The position numbers and the translations under genes are program-made. From Brachybacterium nesterenkovii (GTDB taxonomy: Bacteria; Actinomycetota; Actinomycetes; Actinomycetales; Dermabacteraceae): a DNA stretch of 64,000 nucleotides. The first letter of the stretch is position 1, and the number at the start of each line of letters is the position of its first letter. This document shows positions 16,435 through 24,105 of this stretch, one piece after another. The stretch spans positions 1-64,000 of the forward strand of contig NZ_FWFG01000101.1 of assembly GCF_900163655.1 (NCBI RefSeq), read 5' to 3'. The notes under the pieces were generated by a model. It had not been told where the DNA came from and did not search any database. It saw only the letters and a list, made by a program, of their open reading frames with translations.

Positions 16435-16653
16435 AACTAACGTTAATGTCTGTGGCGTCGAGCGCTGGGCTCGTCGGGCTCGGGGGAGCGGAGGGGTGAG
16501 AGGCGGACGCGGAGGGGCGGATGGGTGGGAGTCAGACGTGGAGGAGCGGCTGCGGAGATGTCGGCCGCGGAGGGGGAAGGTGGGCAGGGAAAGCTGGGCA
16601 GGGAGAGATGGGCAGGCGTCAGGCGGACTGCGCCACCGCTCAGGAGCCGGGTG
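16435..16653. other. intergenic region with a purine-skewed tract
   Basis: No gene seen. From about 16490 to 16620 the plus strand is almost entirely G and A with scattered GGGCAGG words (three close copies near 16580-16620). Confidence 0.6.
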
Positions 16654-16659
16654 CACGAT
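16654..16659 (+). promoter_or_regulatory. -10-like element, leaderless GTG start of the esterase gene
   Basis: CACGAT lies 6 bp before GTG 16666; the same hexamer and spacing precede the peroxiredoxin gene at 23552. Confidence 0.35.
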
Positions 16660-16665
16660 GGACCC

Positions 16666-18048
16666 GTGAGCACAGGAATCGGACTCTTCGACCACCCCAC
16701 CGCCCAGGGCGCGCCCGAGGACGCCGAGCGCCGCCGCTTCACGCCCCGGGTGGGCCCGATCGACGCCTGGCGCGACGGCGACCTGTGGCGCGCGACCGGC
16801 ATCCGCTACGCCCGCGCCGAGCGCTGGGGCGTCCCGGAGCCCGAGCCCGATCACACGCAGCCGCTGGCCGCGACCCGCTGGGCCGCCGCCCCGCCGCAGA
16901 CCACCGACGCCACCGGCGAGGCGCTCTACAGCCCCCTGCGGCGCGACCTCGATGTCGACGAGCACTGCCAGCGGCTGTCGATCCTCGCGCCCGCCGACGT
17001 CGCCGATGACGAGGCCCTGCCCGTGGTCGTCTGGATCCACGGCGGCTCCTACATCTTCGGCACCGGCGATTCCTCCATCACCGACCCCGACGACCTCGTG
17101 CGCGAGCAGCGCGTCGTCGCCGTGACGGTCACGTACCGCCTCGGCGCGCTCGGCTACATCGGCACCGATTCCCGTCCCGCGAACCTGGGGCTGCTCGACC
17201 AGGCGCTGGCGCTGCGCTGGGTGCGACGGAACATCGTAGCCTTCGGCGGCGACCCGGAGAACGTGACGGCGATCGGGGAGTCCGCCGGGGCGGACGCGAT
17301 CGTGCACCTGCTCGCGGCCTTCCCCGACGAGCCGCTGGTCGACCGCGCGGTCCTGCAGAGCCCGCCGCTGGGGATCCGTCGGCGCCGCGAGCGGATGGCC
17401 CGGGCCACGGCGCGCGTGGTCGCCGCCCTCGACGAGTCCTCGACCCACGAGGACATCCTGGCGATCGAGAAGCCCGTGACGGCCGTGGCCCTGCGCTACG
17501 GCCTTGTCGGGTCGATGCCCTTCGGCGTCGAGTACGGGCGCGACCCCATGCCGCCCGAGGACGAGGTCGAGGCCGCGTGGGCGCAGGTCGCCCCGCGCGT
17601 GCCGATCATCATCACGACGATGGGCACCGAGTTCTCGTTCTTCTCCCGCCAGGTGGGGCTCATCGAGCGCGCCGGCCGCGCCGCCGGCTTCGACCGCCGC
17701 GTGCTCGAGCCCCTCGAGGGCTGGTTCTCCCGGGCAATCTTCACCCGCGCGATCGACGAGTTCGCCCGCGACTGGGCCGCCGCCGGCGGGGACGTGCGCC
17801 GCGGCGAGATCACCTGGTCCGCCCCGGGCAACGCCTTCCGCAGCCCCCACGGCCTGGACGTGCTGCTGCAGTTTGGCTCCCGCGAGGTGTGGGAGGGGTC
17901 CGCGCTGCTACGGGGCTCCCGCTGGGAGGACTTCGTCCACTCCGGGCAGGTGCTGCGGGCGGCCTGGAGCGCCTTCGCCCGCGGAGAGGACCCAGGTGAG
18001 GGCGAGGAGGGGATCCTCTCGCTCCGGGCGGTCGACGCGGGGGAGTGA
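16666..18048 (+). CDS. type B carboxylesterase/lipase
   Basis: A 460-residue alpha/beta-hydrolase of the carboxylesterase family (hydrolysis of ester bonds in small substrates). Seen are the oxyanion-hole sequence VWIHGGSYIFG, the nucleophile elbow IGESAGAD (Ser near residue 205), the preceding GLLDQALALRWVRRNIVAFGGDPENVT helix region, and SPHGLDV with the likely catalytic His near the C-terminus. There is no signal peptide, so it is probably cytosolic. It starts at GTG 16666; the open frame extends further upstream, but that part is Gly/Arg-rich without family match. It is divergent from the SnoaL-like operon. Confidence 0.87.
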   Translation: MSTGIGLFDHPTAQGAPEDAERRRFTPRVGPIDAWRDGDLWRATGIRYARAERWGVPEPEPDHTQPLAATRWAAAPPQTTDATGEALYSPLRRDLDVDEHCQRLSILAPADVADDEALPVVVWIHGGSYIFGTGDSSITDPDDLVREQRVVAVTVTYRLGALGYIGTDSRPANLGLLDQALALRWVRRNIVAFGGDPENVTAIGESAGADAIVHLLAAFPDEPLVDRAVLQSPPLGIRRRRERMARATARVVAALDESSTHEDILAIEKPVTAVALRYGLVGSMPFGVEYGRDPMPPEDEVEAAWAQVAPRVPIIITTMGTEFSFFSRQVGLIERAGRAAGFDRRVLEPLEGWFSRAIFTRAIDEFARDWAAAGGDVRRGEITWSAPGNAFRSPHGLDVLLQFGSREVWEGSALLRGSRWEDFVHSGQVLRAAWSAFARGEDPGEGEEGILSLRAVDAGE

Positions 18049-18131
18049 CGGTCGACGCGGGAGCGTGTGAAGGGTGCCTCGTAGAATCCCGTCGCCGGCG
18101 CGCACCGCCCGGGCCTACACTCGGCCACCTG

Positions 18132-18635
18132 ATGCGCGCCCTCACCGAGACCCAGATCCGCGACTCCCTCGTCAACACCACCGTGCGGGAGACCCGCCAG
18201 GCCGTGTTGCCCGACCTCGACGCCGTCCGCTGGGACCAGATCGAGTACCTCGGGTGGCGCGATCCCAAGCGCGACCTCGTGGCCTACGTGGTCGCCGAGG
18301 TCGACGGGGAGGTCGTCGGGATCTGCCTGCGCACCCAGCCGCCGTCGGCCCACCGGCGCAAGATGATGTGCGCCTGGTGCCAGGACGTGACGATCGCCGA
18401 TCCGGCCGTGCTGTACGTCGCGCGCCGGGCCGGTGCCGCCGGGCGCAAGGGCGACACGATCGGAACCGCCGTGTGCGCGGGGTTCCGCTGCTCGGCGAAC
18501 GTGCGCCGCGCCCCGTCGATCACCGAGGTCAGCGGGGCGAGCGAGGAGGAGAAGGCGTACTGGACATCGCTGCGGATCGAGGAGCTGCGCACGCGCGTGG
18601 CCGGATTCGTGCGCGAGGTCGCCGCGAGCGCCTGA
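18132..18635 (+). CDS. FBP-domain protein (EF-G-binding, treble-clef zinc finger)
   Basis: A 167-residue protein of the FusB/FBP-like family. The C-terminal part has the zinc-finger spacing CAWCQ followed by CAGFRC, the treble clef that in FusB-type proteins contacts elongation factor G. The helical N-terminal part (TETQIRDSLVNTTVRE) is also typical. In staphylococci such proteins rescue EF-G from fusidic acid; housekeeping homologues are widespread in Actinobacteria with unknown role, so resistance should not be assumed. It is convergent with selO, and IR3 lies between them. Confidence 0.85.
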   Translation: MRALTETQIRDSLVNTTVRETRQAVLPDLDAVRWDQIEYLGWRDPKRDLVAYVVAEVDGEVVGICLRTQPPSAHRRKMMCAWCQDVTIADPAVLYVARRAGAAGRKGDTIGTAVCAGFRCSANVRRAPSITEVSGASEEEKAYWTSLRIEELRTRVAGFVREVAASA

Positions 18636-18757
18636 CGCGCGGGGCCGGGCGGACGGTGGGCGTGACCGGCCGTGGCGGCACCGGCCGACCGGTGTGGGTC
18701 GCAGTGACGGCGCCGACCGGTGGGCGCGGCGCCGACCGATGACGGAGGCGGGCGGTG

Positions 18758-18838
18758 GGCGTCCAGAAGATGCATCGAGGCGGCATCTGCCCTGTCATAT
18801 GCGAGGCGCATGCCGCTGGACTGCAGATTCTGGACGCC
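18758..18838. repeat. long intergenic inverted repeat IR3
   Basis: Arms 18758-18774 and 18822-18838 (17 nt, starting GGCGTCCAGAA) are complementary with two mismatches. Inside them GCGGCAT (18780-18786) pairs with ATGCCGC (18810-18816), and the loop contains CATATGCG. It lies between the convergent FBP and selO genes. Confidence 0.8.
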
Positions 18839-18859
18839 GAGGGCTGGTGCCCTGAGGAA

Positions 18860-20875
18860 TCACGTCCCGCAGTAGGTGATGAACGCGGTGCCGTCGTCCT
18901 CGCCCGGGCCTTCGAGGTCCTCGAGCCCGGGGTGGTGCACGAAGGGGTCGCGCACCGCCGCGAGCAGGCGCTCGAACGGCGCCATGTCGCCCAGCTCCGC
19001 CGCCCGCAGCGCGGCGTCAACGTGCCGGTTGCGGGGGATGACCACGGGATTCGCCGACGCCATCAGCTCGGCGGACCGTCGACGGGCGGGCGCGGGGGAG
19101 CCGTCGGGTTCCCGGGTGTCATCCTCGTCGCCCGCCGACCGGGCGTCGCCCTGATCACCCGCCGCCTCATCGTCTGCTGATCGGGCGTGGCCCTCGTCCT
19201 CTGCCGACCGGGTGTCGCCCTCGTCGCGCGGACCACCGATGCCGCTGGCGATGCCGTTCGCCGAGGTGTCGATCAGATGACGTCGCCGCGCGAGCCAGGC
19301 ATCGAGCTCGGCCCGGGCCTGCGAGTCAGGGAACAGCCCCGCGAGAGCGGGGACGGAGCCGCTCATCGTCGTGTTCGTGTTCGTGTTCGTGTCCGTGTCC
19401 GTGTCCGTGTCCGTGTCCGTGTTCGCGTCCGTGTTCGTGCCCGCTTCGGTGCCGGTGCCCATGCTCGCCGCCGCGAGCTCCGCGTCCGTGAGAGCCCGGA
19501 AGAACAGCGTGAGGTCGACACGGTGGCGCTGCAGCATCCGCAGGCAGTCCTCGCCCAGCGCCCGGACTGCGGCGCGCCGCGTCGTCGCAGCGGACGATGC
19601 GTCATCGGCGTTCGTGCCTGCGCCCATGCCCTGCCCGGTCGTGCCGTGCTTGTCCGCCCCGTCGCCTCGCCGCAGGGAGTCCGCGTCCTCGCCCAGCGCG
19701 ATCCCCAGCTTGCGGGCCATGCCGTCGGTCCATGCCCGCAGGTACGCGCCCTCGAAATCCTCGAGGACGGCGGTCGCCGCGGACACGGCGGCATCGGCAT
19801 CGGCGTCGATCACGGGGAGCAGCGCCTCGGCCAGGCGCGACAGGTTCCACAGCGCGATGCCCGGCTGGTTGCCGTAGGCGTAGCGGCGCTGGACGTCGAT
19901 CGAGCTGAAGCACGCATCGGTCGCGAAGCGGTCCACGAAGGCGCACGGCCCGTAGTCGATCGTCTCCCCGGAGATCGTCATGTTGTCCGTGTTCATAACC
20001 CCGTGGACGAAACCCGTCAGCATCCACTGCGCGACCAGGTGCGCCTGCGCCCGCATCACGCAGCGCAGCAGGCCCAGCGCCGGGACGGGCTCCTCACGGG
20101 CCTCGGGCCAGTGGCGGTCGATCGCGTGCTCGACCAGATCCCGCACGGCATCGGGGCCCAGATGCCACGCGGCGTACTGGAACGAGCCGACCCGCAGATG
20201 GCTCGCGGCCGCGCGTGCGAGGATCGCGCCGCGCTCGGGCACGGGGCCTCGGCGCAGCACGGGCCGCCCCGTCTCGACCACGGCCAGGCCGCGCGTGGTC
20301 GGGATGCCCAGGGCGTGCATCGCCTCGCCGATCAGCAGCTCACGCAGCATCGGGCCCAGCGGTGCCCAGCCGTCGCCGCCGCGGGCCAGGGGCGTGGGGC
20401 CGATGCCCTTGAGATGCAGATCGCGGCGGTTCCCGTGCGCATCGACGAGGTCACCGAGCAGGAGGGCGCGGCCATCGCCCAGCTGCGGATTGGGCTGGCC
20501 GAACTGATGGCCCGCATACACCTGGGCCACCGTGAACGGCTCGCCCGAAAGGCGCGGGGCGCCGGAAGGGGTCCCGGGGGTGGCGTCGACGGGCGTCGCG
20601 CGGGAGGAGACGGGCGCTGACCGGGGGATCCCGTCCGCAGCCGCACCGCCCGCAGCGTCCTCACCGGCCGGGGAGCATGGGGCGCCGTCGGCCCTGATCC
20701 GGCCCGTTAGCAGGGCCAGGCCCTCGGGCGTGTCCAGCCAGGACGGGTCGATCCCCAGCTCGCGCGCCAGGTCGTCGGACCGGGCGATGATGCGCGGATC
20801 CGGGCACGGGGCGGCCCGATGCGGGACGGCGAGGTCGGGCATCGCGGCGGCGAACGAGCGCTGCAGGCGGATCAT
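18860..20875 (-). CDS. selO: protein adenylyltransferase SelO
   Basis: A pseudokinase-fold enzyme that transfers AMP to Ser/Thr/Tyr of target proteins in characterised relatives. Family marks: VYAGHQFGQPNPQLGDGRA, DLHLKGIGPTPLARGGDG, GIPTTRGLAVVETG, SHLRVGSFQYAA, and the metal-binding GVMNTDNMTISGETIDYGP (about residues 293-311). The C-terminus ends YCGT, placing a Cys where many eukaryotic SelO proteins carry selenocysteine. At 671 residues it is well over the usual 480-500; the excess comes from low-complexity insertions, including a Thr-Asp/Asn run encoded by a hexanucleotide array (19371-19442) and Asp/Glu-rich repeats (RSAEDEGHARSADDE) near residue 570. Confidence 0.93.
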   Translation of the reverse strand: MIRLQRSFAAAMPDLAVPHRAAPCPDPRIIARSDDLARELGIDPSWLDTPEGLALLTGRIRADGAPCSPAGEDAAGGAAADGIPRSAPVSSRATPVDATPGTPSGAPRLSGEPFTVAQVYAGHQFGQPNPQLGDGRALLLGDLVDAHGNRRDLHLKGIGPTPLARGGDGWAPLGPMLRELLIGEAMHALGIPTTRGLAVVETGRPVLRRGPVPERGAILARAAASHLRVGSFQYAAWHLGPDAVRDLVEHAIDRHWPEAREEPVPALGLLRCVMRAQAHLVAQWMLTGFVHGVMNTDNMTISGETIDYGPCAFVDRFATDACFSSIDVQRRYAYGNQPGIALWNLSRLAEALLPVIDADADAAVSAATAVLEDFEGAYLRAWTDGMARKLGIALGEDADSLRRGDGADKHGTTGQGMGAGTNADDASSAATTRRAAVRALGEDCLRMLQRHRVDLTLFFRALTDAELAAASMGTGTEAGTNTDANTDTDTDTDTDTNTNTNTTMSGSVPALAGLFPDSQARAELDAWLARRRHLIDTSANGIASGIGGPRDEGDTRSAEDEGHARSADDEAAGDQGDARSAGDEDDTREPDGSPAPARRRSAELMASANPVVIPRNRHVDAALRAAELGDMAPFERLLAAVRDPFVHHPGLEDLEGPGEDDGTAFITYCGT
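19371..19442. repeat. GTGTTC/GTGTCC hexanucleotide array inside selO
   Basis: Twelve consecutive 6-bp units (mostly GTGTTC or GTGTCC, with GCGTCC and GTGCCC variants) encode alternating Thr-Asp or Thr-Asn on the minus strand. The unit is a multiple of three, so slippage would change linker length without breaking the frame. Confidence 0.95.
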
Positions 20876-20881
20876 CGCCCC

Positions 20882-20887
20882 ACGCTA
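20882..20887 (-). promoter_or_regulatory. -10 element, leaderless start of selO
   Basis: On the minus strand TAGCGT lies 6 bp before the ATG at 20875. Confidence 0.5.
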
Positions 20888-20921
20888 TCGGGCCGGGACC
20901 GCCGCTCCCAGGCCCGCCTGC

Positions 20922-20927
20922 CACCAT
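20922..20927 (+). promoter_or_regulatory. -10-like element before the M50-type gene
   Basis: CACCAT lies 6 bp before GTG 20934. It is a weak hexamer but has the same spacing as the other leaderless starts. Confidence 0.3.
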
Positions 20928-20933
20928 GCCGCG

Positions 20934-21644
20934 GTGGACTGGAACGACATCCTCGACCAGGCGATCGAGCACGCCCGACCCGCCGACGCCGCGCCCCCGG
21001 GGTGGTGGACGCTGCTCGCGCTCGCCGTCGCCTGCGTCGTCGTGGCGCTGCCGCTGACCTGGAGGCTGCTGCGGCCCGCCGTCACCATCGTGCACGAGCT
21101 CGGGCACGGCATCGTCGGCATGGCCTGCGGGCGGCGCTTCACGGGCTTCGTCGTCAGCGGCGACATGTCCGGGCACGCCGAGACCGTCGGCCCCTCCCGC
21201 GGGCTCGGCCGCGTCCTGTCGGCCTGGGCCGGCTATCCCGCGCCCGCACTGGTCGGCGCGCTTCTCGTGCAGGTCGCGTTCGGCGGCAGGGCCCGCCCCG
21301 TCGTCACCGCGATCCTGGTGGTCCTCGCGCTCTCGCTCGTCCTCGTCCGCTCCGCCCACACGCTCGGCGCCGTCCTGCTGGCCCTCGCAGCGACCGGGGC
21401 GCTCTGGTGGCTGGCCGGGCCGACGGTGCTGGCCGCTGCGGTTCTGGCCGTCGGCGTGCTCCTGCTCCTGGGGGCCTGGCGCCACCTCGGCGCCGTGATC
21501 GGGCACGGCCGCGCGCAGGACGATCCCCAGCAGCTCGCCCGCCTCACCGGCGTCCCGGCCTGGGCCTGGACCCTGTCGTACGCGCTCGTGATCGGCGCCT
21601 GCACCTGGTGGGCCTGGCGCGCGATCTCGCCGCACATGGCCTGA
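20934..21644 (+). CDS. M50B-like membrane peptidase-domain protein
   Basis: A 236-residue integral membrane protein. A first helix (WWTLLALAVACVVVALPLTW) is followed by TIVHELGHGIVGMACG, where HELGH (residues 54-58) is the zinc-binding motif of the M50 family, and by at least five more hydrophobic helices. Proteins of this short M50B-like type are common in Actinobacteria; many may not be active proteases, and no partner or substrate is evident. I choose GTG 20934 because the frame upstream runs into the selO start and has no membrane-protein character. It is divergent from selO with 58 bp between. Confidence 0.8.
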   Translation: MDWNDILDQAIEHARPADAAPPGWWTLLALAVACVVVALPLTWRLLRPAVTIVHELGHGIVGMACGRRFTGFVVSGDMSGHAETVGPSRGLGRVLSAWAGYPAPALVGALLVQVAFGGRARPVVTAILVVLALSLVLVRSAHTLGAVLLALAATGALWWLAGPTVLAAAVLAVGVLLLLGAWRHLGAVIGHGRAQDDPQQLARLTGVPAWAWTLSYALVIGACTWWAWRAISPHMA

Positions 21645-21937
21645 GGCGGGAGCCGCGTGTCCGCATCGATGCGCCGCACCGACCCGATGCACTGACCTGC
21701 CGGGGCGCCGGGGCGCCGGGCCGCACTGACCTGCCGGGATGCCGAGCCTCGCCGACGCATCGGCCCGCCGCATCGACCCGCCATGCCGCCGCGGAACCGA
21801 CCGGCAGGGGACCCGCCAGTCCGATCCCGTGATGGCCGTCACGGGAACGGCGTGACCTGGCCGACCTCCAGAGCGCGACGGGCGACTCCGCACGGATCGC
21901 CCCTGTTCGTCCGCGCGACCAGCCGGTAACGTGCCTG
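21645..21937. other. intergenic region with a 16-bp direct repeat
   Basis: No gene seen. GCACTGACCTGCCGGG occurs at 21689-21704 and again at 21723-21738, and CGCATCG/CGGCGG-type words recur around it. Confidence 0.6.
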
Positions 21938-22609
21938 GTGGACAGCGCCGGTCCGGGTGGGCCGCCGCCGTGGGCTTCGCGCCTTCCGATGCCGTTCCCA
22001 TCCCCGAGCTGCGGCACGAGCGCCGACAGCCAACGCGCCGCCGATGGCGGCGCATCCCCATCGAAAGGCAGCACTGCGGGTCGTCCCTCCACCCTCTCCA
22101 CGTTCGCGGCCGAGTTCCTCGGCACCTTCGCCCAGTTCCTCGGCGGCATCGCCGCCGGTGCGGCCCTGTCCGCCGTGTTGAGCGGTAAGCCCGAGTGGTC
22201 GGTCGCCACCGACGGCTTCGCCACCAACGGCTACGGCGAGCTCTCGCCCGGCGGCTTCTCGCTGCTGTCCGTGCTCATCGTCGAGTTCGTGCTCACCGCG
22301 ATCTTCCTGTTCGTGATCCTGGGGACCACCGACGGCCGCGCCGCCGTGGGCTTCGCGCCCCTGGCCATCGGCCTCACCCTCACGCTGATCCACCTCGTGT
22401 CGATCCCCGTCTCGAACACCTCCGTGAACCCGGCCCGTTCGCTGGGCATGGCGGTCTACGGCGGCGCGGACGCGCTCGGCCAGGTGTGGGCCTTCTTCGT
22501 GGCTCCGCTCGCCGGTGCCGCCGTGGCGGGTCTGCTCTACTCGGCGCTGTTCGGCGCCGACGACAAGCAGATCGAGAACAACGAGGAGACTGCGATCGCC
22601 GCGGCCTGA
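21938..22609 (+). pseudogene. truncated aquaporin Z (first pore half missing)
   Basis: The frame encodes the second half of an MIP-family water channel almost intact: NGYGELSPGGFSLLSVLIVEF, FAPLAIGLTLTLIHLVSIPVSNTSVNPARS (second NPA motif) and the last helix. Before it, AEFLGTFAQFLGGIAAGAALSAVLSG fuses the start of helix 1 directly to the helix-3 region, so about 70 residues including the first NPA motif and constriction residues are gone. The 50 N-terminal residues from GTG 21938 are Pro/Ser-rich and unlike the family. A one-NPA channel should not work, so I call it a degraded aqpZ; in-frame translation of a remnant remains possible. Confidence 0.75.
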
Positions 22610-22755
22610 TCGCCGCAGATCCCGTTGTGCGCGCGCCCGACTGACGGGTGCGCGGCACGCGCCACGGAGCCCCGCCCGCCCGGCATGACCGGGGGAGCGG
22701 GGCTCCGTGCTGAACTGGTGTTCCGTTCGTCGGGGGTGCGTGTGAACATGTGCCC

Positions 22756-23127
22756 ATGGAATCGATCGCTGCAATCACGTCGTGGACACTCCAACAGGAG
22801 ATCCCTGTGCCGAACGATGTCACTCAGATACTTGTCCAGGGAGAGCAAGCGGTTGCTGCCTTCAAGACCTTCCGGGACTCCGCCATCTTCACAACGAAGC
22901 GGCTGATCGTCCGAGACGCTCAGGGGCTGAGCGGTAAGAAGGTCGAGATGTACTCGCTCCCCTACAAGAACATCGTGATGTGGTCGTCTGAGAACGCCGG
23001 GGGGATGTTCGACCTGAACTCGGAGGTTGAGCTGTGGACCAAGGCCGGGCACATCAAGCTCCAGCTCGGGAAGGGAGTCGATGTCCGGCGCATCGACTCC
23101 CTCATCGCGTGGGCGGTGCTCCAGTAG
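22756..23127 (+). CDS. bacterial PH-domain (bPH_1) protein
   Basis: A 123-residue protein matching the bPH_1 family: ILVQGEQAVAAFKTFRD, FTTKRLIVRDAQGLSGKKVEMYSLPYKNI and a C-terminal LGKGVDVRRIDSLIAW helix. These pleckstrin-homology-like domains form oligomeric rings in the solved bacterial examples; cellular role unknown. Its DNA is less GC-rich than neighbouring genes (for example ACAACGAAGCGGCTG, CAAGACCTTC), suggesting later acquisition or relaxed codon bias. GTG 22750 is an alternative start; a GAACAT box 6 bp before ATG 22756 would fit leaderless initiation. Confidence 0.8.
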   Translation: MESIAAITSWTLQQEIPVPNDVTQILVQGEQAVAAFKTFRDSAIFTTKRLIVRDAQGLSGKKVEMYSLPYKNIVMWSSENAGGMFDLNSEVELWTKAGHIKLQLGKGVDVRRIDSLIAWAVLQ

Positions 23128-23136
23128 CGGTCGGAC

Positions 23137-23421
23137 TCAGGCTCGCGTCTGCTTCCGTCGTGCGTCCAGGAGGAACGCGGCGATCCGCTCGGCGGCGTCC
23201 AGCTCCACGCCGCCGTCGGACAGCAGCATGACCTCGGCGGCGATCTCCAGCTCGTCGGTCTCCCCAGCGACGATCTCCGCCCAGGCTCCGTCGCGGACGG
23301 TCCGCTCGAGCTCGGCGGGGATCAGGGTCTCGGGGATGCGCAGGCCGGAGGGCTGTGCGGCGTCTGCCTCGGGGTCCCAGGGGGCGGCGTCGGTGGCGGG
23401 ATGGGCATCGTAGGCGCTCAT
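23137..23421 (-). CDS. small acidic hypothetical protein
   Basis: 94 residues, acidic, no family I recognise. The N-terminal 30 residues are Asp/Ala/Pro-rich. The rest (PAELERTVRDGAWAEIVAGETDELEIAAEVMLLSDGG and AAERIAAFLLDARRKQ) looks like three amphipathic helices. Support for it being real: a clean -10 box (TAGGGT) 6 bp before the ATG, codon bias like its neighbours, and tail-to-tail placement against the PH-domain gene. Confidence 0.65.
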   Translation of the reverse strand: MSAYDAHPATDAAPWDPEADAAQPSGLRIPETLIPAELERTVRDGAWAEIVAGETDELEIAAEVMLLSDGGVELDAAERIAAFLLDARRKQTRA

Positions 23422-23427
23422 GGCCTC

Positions 23428-23433
23428 ACCCTA
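23428..23433 (-). promoter_or_regulatory. -10 element, leaderless start of the 94-residue gene
   Basis: On the minus strand TAGGGT lies 6 bp before ATG 23421. The identical hexamer and spacing precede the iclR-type gene at 38854. Confidence 0.5.
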
Positions 23434-23539
23434 GGGCGGCCGAGGCGCGCGGAGACGATCGCGCGCGACGTGTCGCCCAGACGTCACCGGATGCTCGAGT
23501 GCTGGTCGCCGGGGAGGGCGTGATGGCGTGCAGCCCTGG

Positions 23540-23545
23540 CACGAT
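23540..23545 (+). promoter_or_regulatory. -10-like element before the peroxiredoxin gene
   Basis: CACGAT followed by GAGGCC then ATG; the GAGG within the 6-nt spacer could alternatively be read as a weak ribosome site. Confidence 0.35.
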
Positions 23546-23551
23546 GAGGCC

Positions 23552-24064
23552 ATGACTGAGAAGCAGACCGCCTCCGCCTCCGCCTCCGCGACCCCCGCTC
23601 CCGTGAAGCTCGCCGTGGGCGACCGCGCCCCCGACTTCGACCTCCCCGCCGCCGGAGGAGGCCGCATCTCCCTGGCCGATCTCCGCGGCGCCCCCGCGAT
23701 CCTGTGGTTCTACCCGGCGGCCAACACGAGCCTGTGCACCAAGCAGGCGTGCGGACTCCGCGATGAGCACGCCGTCTTCGCGGACGCCGGCTACCGGATC
23801 GTCGGCATCTCCCCGGATCCCGTGCCCGAGCTGGACCGCTTCATCGCCGAGCAGCATCTGCCCTACGACCTCGCCTCGGACGAGACCCATGAGGTCATGG
23901 AGGCGTACGGCGCCTGGGGCACCAAGAACATGTACGGGAAGCTGGTCGAGGGGACGATCCGGTCCACGTTCGCGATCGACGCCGACGGAGTGCTGACGCT
24001 CGTGAAGTACCGGGTGGGCACGCCCTCGCACATCACGATGCTGCGCGAGCGGCTGGGGGTGTGA
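23552..24064 (+). CDS. peroxiredoxin (AhpC/TSA, BCP-like)
   Basis: A thiol peroxidase reducing hydrogen or alkyl peroxides, 170 residues. The thioredoxin fold begins at VGDRAPDFDLPAAGG. The peroxidatic site is FYPAANTSLCTKQAC, satisfying PxxxTxxC, with a second Cys five residues later, the resolving position of BCP-type 2-Cys enzymes. The first 18 residues are a Ser/Ala-rich leader without signal-peptide character. ATG 23552 is chosen over 23528 because a CACGAT box sits 6 bp upstream. There is no dedicated reductase gene beside it. Confidence 0.9.
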   Translation: MTEKQTASASASATPAPVKLAVGDRAPDFDLPAAGGGRISLADLRGAPAILWFYPAANTSLCTKQACGLRDEHAVFADAGYRIVGISPDPVPELDRFIAEQHLPYDLASDETHEVMEAYGAWGTKNMYGKLVEGTIRSTFAIDADGVLTLVKYRVGTPSHITMLRERLGV

Positions 24065-24105
24065 GACAGGGCGGCACTTGCCCATGAGGCGTCCGGTCTT
24101 TGGAA

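Noticed and set aside
18132-18635. fusidic acid resistance gene
   Set aside because: FBP-domain proteins are common chromosomal genes in Actinobacteria; sequence alone does not support a resistance role.
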